Shown: positions 32,390 through 39,088 of the stretch, one piece after another
Layout: each line of letters begins with the position of its first letter
How positions within the stretch are numbered: position 1 is the first letter of the stretch
NCBI GenBank assembly: GCA_900315495.1
Contig: OMZJ01000017.1
Location: 1 to 39,088, forward strand
DNA length: 39,088 nucleotides
DNA from: an uncultured Lachnospiraceae bacterium
GTDB lineage: Bacteria > Bacillota > Clostridia > Lachnospirales > Lachnospiraceae
Direction of reading: 5' to 3'
Notes under the pieces: model-generated
Databases searched by the model: none
What the model was told of the DNA's origin: nothing
Seen by the model: only the letters and a program-made list of their open reading frames with translations
Made by a program: the position numbers and the translations under genes

Positions 32390-33472
32390 ATGATAATGAC
32401 GATGCGTTGGTACGGACCGGGGCACGATACCGTCACGCTGGAGCAGATCCGGCAGACGGCTTACGTAAAGGGCGTGATTACCACCCTCTATGACAAGATG
32501 CCAGGGGAGGTCTGGGAGCTGGATGAGATTCTGGCACTCAAGAAGACCGTGGAGGACGCTGGGCTGTCTCTTCCGGGAATTGAGAGCGTCAATGTCAGCG
32601 ACGCGATCAAGACCGGTTCCAAAGACCGCGACAAGGACATCGACGCCTACATCCGCACGCTGGAAAACCTTGGCAAGGCAGATATCCACATGGTCTGCTA
32701 CAACTTCATGCCGGTCTTTGACTGGACCAGAACCGAGCTGGCCAGACGCCGCCCGGACGGGTCCACAGTCCTGGCCTACCATCAGGCGACCATCGACAGC
32801 ATTGATCCGGACAAGATGTTTGCTTCCATCTCCGGCGACATGAACGGAACCGTCATGCCCGGATGGGAGCCGGAGCGGATGGCAAAGGTGAAGGAGCTGT
32901 TCGCGCTGTACAAGGACATTGATGAGGAAAAACTGTTTGCAAACCTGAAGTATTTCCTCGAGGCGATCATGCCGGTCTGCGACAAGTACGACATCAACAT
33001 GGCCATCCATCCGGACGATCCGTCCTGGAGCGTTTTCGGACTTCCGCGGATCATCAACAACAAGGAGCACATCCTCCGCATGATGAAGATGGTGGACAAT
33101 CCGCACAACGGCGTCACATTCTGCACCGGTTCCTACGGCACCAACCCGGACAACGATCTGCCGGATATGATCCGTGCGCTGAAGGGCCGGATCCATTTCG
33201 CGCACATCAGGAACCTCCAGTTCAACGACGGGAAGAAGGACTTCGAGGAGGCAGCACACCTGTCCGCCGACGGATCCTTTGACATGTACGCCATTGTCAA
33301 GGCGCTGTATGATACCGGGTTTGACGGGATCATCCGCCCGGACCACGGCAGAATGATCTGGGGCGAGAAGGCAATGCCGGGCTACGGCCTGTATGACCGG
33401 GCCCTCGGCGCGGCTTACCTGTCCGGCCTCTGGGAGGCAATCGACAAGAACGCGAAGGCGTCCCGCAGCTGA
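32390..33472 (+). CDS. uxuA: mannonate dehydratase
   Basis: Removes water from D-mannonate to give 2-keto-3-deoxygluconate in hexuronate breakdown. 360 residues. Family motifs: MRWYGPGHDTVTLEQIRQTAYVKGVITTLY at the N-terminus, the metal- and substrate-site segments AIHPDDPSW, TFCTGSYGTNPDNDL (conserved Cys) and HFAHIRN, and the C-terminal IRPDHGRMIWGE. Start ATG at 32390 has AAGGAG 9 bases upstream; an upstream in-frame ATG at 32336 overlaps the leader hairpin and is rejected. It has its own extended -10 promoter. No other uronate genes (uxaC, uxuB, kdgK) are in the window, which is unusual, since these are often clustered. Confidence 0.96.
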   Translation: MIMTMRWYGPGHDTVTLEQIRQTAYVKGVITTLYDKMPGEVWELDEILALKKTVEDAGLSLPGIESVNVSDAIKTGSKDRDKDIDAYIRTLENLGKADIHMVCYNFMPVFDWTRTELARRRPDGSTVLAYHQATIDSIDPDKMFASISGDMNGTVMPGWEPERMAKVKELFALYKDIDEEKLFANLKYFLEAIMPVCDKYDINMAIHPDDPSWSVFGLPRIINNKEHILRMMKMVDNPHNGVTFCTGSYGTNPDNDLPDMIRALKGRIHFAHIRNLQFNDGKKDFEEAAHLSADGSFDMYAIVKALYDTGFDGIIRPDHGRMIWGEKAMPGYGLYDRALGAAYLSGLWEAIDKNAKASRS

Positions 33473-33821
33473 CGCGCACCCGAAAGCGAAAATAGATACG
33501 GTGAAGGATGGCGCATCCGGCGGCGGAGAGCGCATTCCGCAGCTGAAAGAAACGAGGATGCAGTCGGCGCTTCTTATCCGCAGGAGGCGCCGATTGCCGC
33601 AGGAATGCCCAAAGAGGGCCGGAGAGTCTGTTGGTGGACCTGTACTGAATGACGAAGGAACCCGACGGAAAGGCCGGCTATTTTGTGCTTTCTGTTTCTT
33701 TCCGGTGCCGGTCGGTTATGTTATACTGTATCTGTTTCCGTTCTGATCGGAATTTTCCGACTATTTCCCGGTAGCCGTAATTCTGACGGAACAGCCAAAA
33801 ATCCTGTATGGAGGGGAAAAA
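33473..33821. other. intergenic stretch between uxuA and the BMP gene
   Basis: About 350 bases. A GC-rich inverted repeat near 33567-33595 (GGCGC ... GGCGCC) lacks a U tail. Around 33662-33717, CCGAC and GGAAAG pair with CTTTCC and GTCGG, overlapping the weak -35 of the BMP promoter. No gene is supported. Confidence 0.5.
33719..33727 (+). promoter_or_regulatory. extended -10 promoter of the BMP operon
   Basis: TG (33719-33720), one base, TATACT (33722-33727). The -35 is weak (TTTCCG at 33699-33704, 17 bases upstream), the same layout as the uxuA promoter. Expected start near 33734. Confidence 0.6.
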
Positions 33822-35069
33822 ATGAGAAAGCTGTGGGGTGCTGTACTTGCCGGCTGCCTTGCGATGAGCATGTGCTCCGGTGTGTTCGCCGAGGAAGAGA
33901 CGACTGAGGCGGTCAGCGAAGCAGAAGATCGCGAGGTTGTCTACACGCCGGTGGACGCCGCGGACATCAAAGTGGGCTTCATTTTTGTCGGTGACGAAAA
34001 TGAGGGCTATACGGAGGCGCACTGGAACGGCGCACAGGAAATGATGGAGAGCCTTGGCCTTTCCGATGATCAGGTCATTGTCAAGTGGAATGTGCCGGAG
34101 GATGAGAGCTGCTATGACGCGGCGGTCGATCTCGCGGATCAGGGCTGCAACATCATTTTCGCCAACAGCTTCGGCCATGAGGATTATATGATTCAGGCGG
34201 CGGAAGAGTATCCGGATATCCAGTTCTGCCATGCAACCGGCTATCAGGCGGCTTCCAGCGGTCTGGACAACATGCACAATTACTTCGACAACATCTATGA
34301 GTCCCGCTACGTGGCCGGCGTTGTCGCCGGAATGAAGCTTAACGAGATGATTTCCGACGGGACCATCACCGAAGATACCGCAAAGATCGGATATGTCGGC
34401 GCTTATCCGTACGCAGAGGTCATTTCCGGCTTTACCTCCTTCTTCCTCGGCGTCCGGAGCGTATGCCCGTCCGCGACGATGGAAGTGCGGTATGACAACA
34501 GCTGGGCTTCCTTCGATCTGGAGAAGGAGCTGGCAGAGGCGCTGATCGCCGATGACTGTGTCCTGATCTCCCAGCACGCCGATACCACAGGCGCGCCGAC
34601 AGCCTGCGAGGCAGCCGGTGTTCCGGTTGTGGGATACAACGTCTCGATGCTGGAAGTCGCACCGGATGTGGCGCTGACCTCCGCTTCCAACAACTGGGGC
34701 CCGTATTACACCTATGCGGTGGATTCCGTGATTCACGGCTATGCGATCGACACCGACTGGAGCAAGGGATACAATGACGATGCGGTCTGCATTACCGAGC
34801 TGGGCAGCTCCGTCGCGGAGGGAACCGCGGACGCCGTTGCCAAGGCAGAGGATGAGATCCGCAGCGGCAAGCTCCATGTGTTCGATACCTCGACCTTCAC
34901 GGTCGGCGGACAGAGCCTGGAGGATTACCTCAAGGACAACAGCGATGCGAACGATCAGTTCGGCAAGTATGTCTTCGACGGCTACTTCCATGAGTCTGAC
35001 GTGGCAGCGGGCTTCGGATCTGCTCCGGCATTTGCCATCATCATCGACGGCATCACTGTCGCTGAATAA
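33822..35069 (+). CDS. BMP-family ABC transporter substrate-binding protein
   Basis: 415 residues. A signal peptide (about 1-23; VFA followed by EEE suggests signal peptidase I cleavage, though an LAGC at 9-12 resembles a short lipobox) precedes a periplasmic-binding domain of the BMP/PnrA-type family: VGFIFVGDENEGYTEAHWNGAQE, ANSFGHEDYMIQAA, FCHATGYQ, NYFDNIYESRYVAGVVAG and KIGYVGAYPYAEVISGF. Relatives bind purine nucleosides or other nucleosides. GGAGGGG at 33810-33816 precedes the ATG. A terminator between this gene and the ATPase gene fits the common pattern of more binding protein than transporter by partial termination. Confidence 0.92.
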   Translation: MRKLWGAVLAGCLAMSMCSGVFAEEETTEAVSEAEDREVVYTPVDAADIKVGFIFVGDENEGYTEAHWNGAQEMMESLGLSDDQVIVKWNVPEDESCYDAAVDLADQGCNIIFANSFGHEDYMIQAAEEYPDIQFCHATGYQAASSGLDNMHNYFDNIYESRYVAGVVAGMKLNEMISDGTITEDTAKIGYVGAYPYAEVISGFTSFFLGVRSVCPSATMEVRYDNSWASFDLEKELAEALIADDCVLISQHADTTGAPTACEAAGVPVVGYNVSMLEVAPDVALTSASNNWGPYYTYAVDSVIHGYAIDTDWSKGYNDDAVCITELGSSVAEGTADAVAKAEDEIRSGKLHVFDTSTFTVGGQSLEDYLKDNSDANDQFGKYVFDGYFHESDVAAGFGSAPAFAIIIDGITVAE

Positions 35070-35086
35070 GACACACATCTTTCAGA

Positions 35087-35117
35087 GGGCGGAGCCGGCA
35101 GCGGCTTCGCCCTTTTT
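35087..35117 (+). terminator. partial terminator between the binding protein and transporter genes
   Basis: GGGCGGAGCC (35087-35096) pairs with GGCTTCGCCC (35103-35112), one G-T pair, 6-base loop, then TTTTT. Read-through is required for expression of the downstream genes, as no other promoter is seen. Confidence 0.85.
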
Positions 35118-35243
35118 CTCGCGGAAGAGAGCGTGAAGAGCGGTGCCCGCCGGCAGCCGCCGGGCACATGCCCCTGCGGGAAGAAGAAAACCGGGCGCCC
35201 GCACGGCGGCGGAAAGAATCTGGCGAAAGCGGCAGAGGGGACA

Positions 35244-36782
35244 ATGGAAGAAAATTACGCGATTGAACTGCGGCACATCTCCAAGCATTTCGGCTCGGTG
35301 GCCGCAAACGACGATGTCAGTCTGAAACTGAAAAAGGGAGAGATTCTCGCCGTTCTTGGCGAGAACGGAAGCGGGAAAACTACGCTGATGAATATCATCT
35401 CCGGAATCTATCACCCGGATGCCGGTGAGATTCTGGTGGACGGCAGGCCGGTTTCCATCCGGAATCCCGCGGATTCCCTGGCGTTGGGCATCGGCATGGT
35501 GCATCAGCATTTCAAATTGATTGATGTTCTGACCGTGGCCGAGAACATTATTCTCGGCATGGACGGAAGCATGGTGCTGCATATGGACGAGGTCAGCTGG
35601 AAAATCCGTGACCTGTGCAGCCGCTACGGCTTTGACGTGAATCCGTTGGCCAAAATCTACGAACTGCCGGTATCGGCCAGGCAGACGGTGGAGATCGTCA
35701 AGCAGCTGTACCGCGGGGCGAATATCCTGATCCTGGACGAGCCCACCGCGGTTCTGACCCCGCAGGAGACGGAGAAGCTGTTTGATGTGCTCCGGAACAT
35801 GCGGGAGGCCGGGCACTCGATTATCATCATCACGCACAAGCTGCGGGAGGTGTTGGAGATCTCCGATCAGGTGGCCGTGCTCCGGCGGGGCAGGTACATC
35901 GGAACGGTGGAGACGAAGGATGCCACCGAGAGCCTTCTCACCGAGATGATGGTGGGACGCAAGGTGGAGCTGAACATTGCGCGCCCGGAGCCGAAGAATC
36001 AGGAAGTCCGCCTGGAGGTCAGAAATCTGACGGTGGTGAACCGGGAGATGGTCCGGACGCTGGACGATGTCAGCTTTACCCTGAATTCCGGGGAAATTCT
36101 CGGCGTCGCCGGGGTTTCCGGCAGCGGGCAGAGAGAGCTTCTGGAATCCATCGCCGGACTGCAGAAGGTGGTGGGCGGTTCCATCCGCTATATCCCGCCC
36201 GCCGGGGAGTGGGAGCATGAGCTCACCAACATGACGCCGGATGCGATCCGAAGGCTTGGCATCCGCCTCTCCTTCGTGCCGGAGGATCGGCTCGGCATGG
36301 GCCTGGTCGGCTCGATGGGCATGACCGACAACATGATGCTCCGCGGCTACAATGAGGGAGCCGGGATCTTCACGAACCGCCGGAAACCGAAGTCCCTGGC
36401 AGAACAGATCATCTCGGAGCTGCAGGTGATGACGCCGTCTGTCTCCACACCGGTGCGGAGCCTGTCCGGCGGCAATGTCCAGAAGGTGCTGGTCGGGCGT
36501 GAGATTGCGGTCCGCCCGAAGGTGCTGATGGTCGCCTATCCGGTCCGCGGACTGGATATTAATTCGTCCTATACCATCTACGGCCTGCTGAACCGTCAGA
36601 AGGAGGAGGGCACCGCCATCATCTGCGTCGGCGAGGACATTGATGTGCTGCTGGCGCTTTGCGACCGCATCCTTGTGCTGTGCGGCGGACAGGTCACAGG
36701 AATTGTGGATGCCAGAACGGCAACCAAGGAGCAGATCGGCCTGATGATGTCCGGGCTGAGAGAAGGGAGCGCAAATGGCTGA
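35244..36782 (+). CDS. double-ATPase subunit of the nucleoside-type ABC importer
   Basis: 512 residues with two ABC domains, as in NupO/YufO and RbsA-type proteins. Domain 1 has Walker A GENGSGKTT (about 37-45) and Walker B ILILDEPTAVL, but its signature is LPVSARQ, lacking the Gly of the usual LS-x-G. Domain 2 lacks the Walker A Lys (GVSGSGQRE) but has an LSGGN signature and a degenerate Walker B (MVAYPVRGLD). So only one composite site (domain 1 Walker motifs with domain 2 signature) looks fully competent. ATG 35244 follows GAGGGG; an extension to 35133 covers the post-terminator sequence and is rejected. Its last 8 bases overlap the first permease. Confidence 0.93.
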   Translation: MEENYAIELRHISKHFGSVAANDDVSLKLKKGEILAVLGENGSGKTTLMNIISGIYHPDAGEILVDGRPVSIRNPADSLALGIGMVHQHFKLIDVLTVAENIILGMDGSMVLHMDEVSWKIRDLCSRYGFDVNPLAKIYELPVSARQTVEIVKQLYRGANILILDEPTAVLTPQETEKLFDVLRNMREAGHSIIIITHKLREVLEISDQVAVLRRGRYIGTVETKDATESLLTEMMVGRKVELNIARPEPKNQEVRLEVRNLTVVNREMVRTLDDVSFTLNSGEILGVAGVSGSGQRELLESIAGLQKVVGGSIRYIPPAGEWEHELTNMTPDAIRRLGIRLSFVPEDRLGMGLVGSMGMTDNMMLRGYNEGAGIFTNRRKPKSLAEQIISELQVMTPSVSTPVRSLSGGNVQKVLVGREIAVRPKVLMVAYPVRGLDINSSYTIYGLLNRQKEEGTAIICVGEDIDVLLALCDRILVLCGGQVTGIVDARTATKEQIGLMMSGLREGSANG

Positions 36783-37875
36783 CTCTGCATCGGCAGCAAA
36801 GTCCGGCGGATGGATGATGTCCCGCCGCGAGAATATTTCTTTCTGGAAAGCAGCGCTGATCCGGATCGCAGCGGTCGCGCTGGGCCTGATCGTCTGCGCA
36901 GTCGTGATCGTCCTTCTCACCGGGATGAATCCGATCGCTGTGTACGGCGGAATCGTCTCGGGTGCTGTCGGATCGACAAGACGCCTCTGGGTGACGATCC
37001 GCGACACAATGTTTCTTCTGGTGATTGCGATCGGACTGGCGCCGGCGTTCCGCATGCGATTCTGGAACATCGGCGCAGAGGGGCAGGTCCTCGCGGGAGC
37101 CGTTCTGACGGCTGCCATCATGATCCATTACGGGGATACCATCCCGGCCTGGATCCTGTTCCCGGTCCTTTTTTTGACCAGCGCGGCGGCCGGCGCCGTC
37201 TGGGGCATGATTCCCGCCTTCTTCAAGGCACACTGGGGAACGAATGAAACATTGTTCACCCTCATGATGAATTATGTCGCTTCCCAGATCGTCAATTACT
37301 GCATCATTCTCTGGGAGAATCCGGCGGGCTCCAACAAGGTCGGAACCATCAACCGGGCGACCAAGGCCGGGTGGCTGCCGAAACTGTTCGGCTCGGATTA
37401 CGGGTGGATCGTGATCATCGTCATGGCATTTGCTGTCCTGATGTTCTTCTATCTGCGCAGGACCAAGCACGGCTATGAGATCGCGGTTGTCGGGGAGAGC
37501 GAAAACACGGCGCGGTACGCCGGCATCAATGTCCGCAAGGTCATCATCCGGACGATGGCCCTCTCCGGAGCCATCTGTGGGATCGCGGGATTCCTGATTG
37601 TGGCGGGATCCAGTCACACCATCTCCACCAGTACCGCCGGCGGGCGGGGATTCACCGCCATCATCGTGGCCTGGATGTCAAAGTTCAACACGTTCTGGAT
37701 GCTTCTGGTCTCCTTCTTCCTGGTCTTCATGCAGAATGGAACGATTCAGATCGCCTCGCAGTTCAACCTGTCGGAAAACATCGGCGATATCATCACCGGA
37801 ATCCTGCTGTTCTTTATCATCGGCAGCGATTTCTTCATCACGTACCGGCTCCACCGGTCAGCTGCGGAGGCATAA
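36775..37875 (+). CDS. nucleoside-type ABC importer permease 1 (NupP-like)
   Basis: 366 residues, about 8-10 membrane segments, of the BPD_transp_2 permease family used by BMP-type and branched-chain importers. The conserved GLAPAFRMRFWNIGAEGQVLAGAV segment and the later GYEIAVVGESENTARYAGINVRK loop (the EAA-like coupling region) are present. Forms a heterodimer with the next gene product. AAGGGAG precedes the ATG, which lies inside the end of the ATPase gene. Confidence 0.93.
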   Translation: MADSASAAKSGGWMMSRRENISFWKAALIRIAAVALGLIVCAVVIVLLTGMNPIAVYGGIVSGAVGSTRRLWVTIRDTMFLLVIAIGLAPAFRMRFWNIGAEGQVLAGAVLTAAIMIHYGDTIPAWILFPVLFLTSAAAGAVWGMIPAFFKAHWGTNETLFTLMMNYVASQIVNYCIILWENPAGSNKVGTINRATKAGWLPKLFGSDYGWIVIIVMAFAVLMFFYLRRTKHGYEIAVVGESENTARYAGINVRKVIIRTMALSGAICGIAGFLIVAGSSHTISTSTAGGRGFTAIIVAWMSKFNTFWMLLVSFFLVFMQNGTIQIASQFNLSENIGDIITGILLFFIIGSDFFITYRLHRSAAEA

Positions 37876-37877
37876 TC

Positions 37878-38858
37878 ATGGGAGTGATTCTGATCTTTAT
37901 CGAGAAAGCGGTCGGCCAGGGAATTGCAATCCTGTACGGAGCCATGGGAGAAATCCTGACGGAGAAATCCGGAAACCTCAACCTGGGCATTCCCGGCGTG
38001 ATGTACATGGGCGGCATTGCCGGTTTGATCGGCGCATTCCTGTACGAAAAGAATGCGGCCAGCCCGATCCCCTTTGTTGGATTTCTGATCGCGCTGCTCT
38101 GTGCCCTTGCCTGCGGTGCCCTGGGCGGCCTGATCTACAGTTTTCTGACGATTACGCTGCGGGTGAATCAGAATGTCACCGGCCTTGCGCTGACGACCTT
38201 CGGCACGGGATTCGGCAATTTCTTCGGCGGATCCCTCGCAAAGCTTGCGGGTGGCGCGGGGCAGATCTCGGTGTCTCGAACCGCTTCGGCGTTCCGCACC
38301 GGAATTCCCGGACTGAAGAACATTCCGGTAATCGGCGGCCTTCTGTTTTCCTACGGGTTCCTCACTTACTTTGCCGTCGTCGTGGCGATTGTCATGGGGT
38401 GGTTCCTGTTCCGGACGAGAAAGGGCCTGAGTTTGCGTGCGGTCGGCGAGAACCCCGGCACGGCGGATGCTGCCGGCATTGACGTCACAAAGGTCAAATA
38501 CCTGGCGACGGTCATCGGATCCGCCATCGCGGGCCTGGGCGGTCTGTTCTTTGTCATGGAGTATTCCGGCGGAACATGGACCAACAACGGCTTCGGCGAC
38601 CGCGGATGGCTGGCTATCGCGCTGGTCATCTTTGCGCTGTGGAAGCCGGTCAACGCGATCTGGGGCTCGATCGTGTTCGGCGCGCTGTACATCCTGTATC
38701 TTTACATCCCCGGCCTGACACGGGATGCCCAGGAAATCTTTAAGATGCTTCCCTACGTGGTGACGATCGTGGTACTGGTCTTCACCAGCATGAGAAAGCG
38801 GCGGGAGGACCAGCCGCCGGCTTCCCTGGGTCTTCCCTACTTCCGGGAGGAGCGGTAA
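37878..38858 (+). CDS. nucleoside-type ABC importer permease 2 (NupQ-like)
   Basis: 326 residues, about 8-9 membrane segments, same family. Typical segments: GAMGEILTEKSGNLNLGIPGVMYMGG near the N-terminus, and the coupling loop KGLSLRAVGENPGTADAAGIDVTKVKYLA, followed by GGTWTNNGFGDRGWLAIALVIFALWKPVNAI. The start is 3 bases after the previous stop, with GGAGG at 37866-37870. It completes a four-part importer: binding protein, double ATPase and two permeases. Confidence 0.93.
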   Translation: MGVILIFIEKAVGQGIAILYGAMGEILTEKSGNLNLGIPGVMYMGGIAGLIGAFLYEKNAASPIPFVGFLIALLCALACGALGGLIYSFLTITLRVNQNVTGLALTTFGTGFGNFFGGSLAKLAGGAGQISVSRTASAFRTGIPGLKNIPVIGGLLFSYGFLTYFAVVVAIVMGWFLFRTRKGLSLRAVGENPGTADAAGIDVTKVKYLATVIGSAIAGLGGLFFVMEYSGGTWTNNGFGDRGWLAIALVIFALWKPVNAIWGSIVFGALYILYLYIPGLTRDAQEIFKMLPYVVTIVVLVFTSMRKRREDQPPASLGLPYFREER

Positions 38859-38964
38859 AGAACTCCGCCGGCCGTGGATTCGGGAGAAGCCGAGGAAGAC
38901 TGCCGAGGTGCTCCGGGACAGGATGGGAAACAGCCATTGATTGATCTCTGCAAGCTTATCTCTG

Positions 38965-39000
38965 CAGGCCGTATACCGGGCTGGTATGCGGCCTGTTTTT
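38965..39000 (+). terminator. intrinsic terminator of the importer operon
   Basis: A 13-bp stem, CAGGCCGTATACC (38965-38977) with GGTATGCGGCCTG (38983-38995), one G-T pair, 5-base loop, then TTTTT. Confidence 0.93.
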
Positions 39001-39088
39001 CCATGCAGGGACGGCGTGCTGATCCATGCAAAGATGCACGGATGGCAGCCGGTCAAATGGGGAGAATTCCGCCTGGAGTCTGGTTCAT
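39001..39088 (+). other. window end, no gene called
   Basis: 88 bases after the last terminator. All three plus frames are open to the window edge from ATG codons at 39003, 39026 and 39034, the last with a plausible MHGWQPVKWGEFRLE reading. There is no clear ribosome binding site, so a following gene is possible but not supported. Confidence 0.3.

Overview
The window reads as a GC-rich chromosome segment from a Gram-positive member of Clostridia, most likely Lachnospiraceae. The supporting signs are: an S-box (SAM-I) riboswitch ahead of metK, a CBS/DRTGG-type family II pyrophosphatase, an archaeal/eukaryote-type prolyl-tRNA synthetase, DapL-type lysine synthesis, a MecA adaptor, a BMP-type nucleoside importer, strong AGGAGG-like ribosome binding sites and many U-tailed intrinsic terminators. 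This is inference from gene families; no rRNA or other phylogenetic marker is present. I see no tRNA, rRNA, CRISPR array, insertion sequence or prophage.

Layout. 1-4040: a small membrane protein, then a promoter driving gtrA-like, Mn-dependent pyrophosphatase and a flavin-reductase-like protein with a repetitive Gly/Arg/Ser tail. 4255-5732: murA as its own transcription unit. 5818-9468: metK under a clear SAM-I riboswitch, overlapped by an RluA-type pseudouridine synthase and aspartokinase. 9489-13850: proS, dapL and aroA, closed by a two-way terminator. 13907-15264 (minus): SEC-C protein and mecA, the latter probably starting at CTG. 15425-19734: a 550-base untranslated stretch ending in a terminator, then a membrane-anchored GH18/SH3 protein, sua5 and rpiB. 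19738-20235 (minus): a DUF402 protein. 20458-22992: a large membrane-anchored protein with a degenerate C39-like end. 23109-29315: a four-gene MacAB-like exporter with two membrane-fusion proteins. 29444-30901 (minus): a GPH sugar/cation symporter. 31192-33472: an RsmJ-like methyltransferase and uxuA. 33719-39000: a complete BMP-family nucleoside-type ABC importer.

How the genes fit together. Most are housekeeping genes for amino acid supply (metK, lysC, dapL, aroA, proS), cell envelope (murA, gtrA-like, GH18) and translation or RNA modification (sua5, RluA-like, RsmJ-like). The most unusual locus is the exporter at 23172-29240. Its four genes are joined by ATGA overlaps. The second membrane-fusion protein carries a roughly 410-residue insert between the two arms of its alpha-hairpin. 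The first membrane-fusion protein and the ATPase carry low-complexity C-terminal tails. Other points worth a second look are promoter-proximal terminators at proS and before the RsmJ-like gene, the long untranslated region at 15454-16064, the probable CTG start of mecA, and 63-bp in-frame repeats in the flavin reductase tail.
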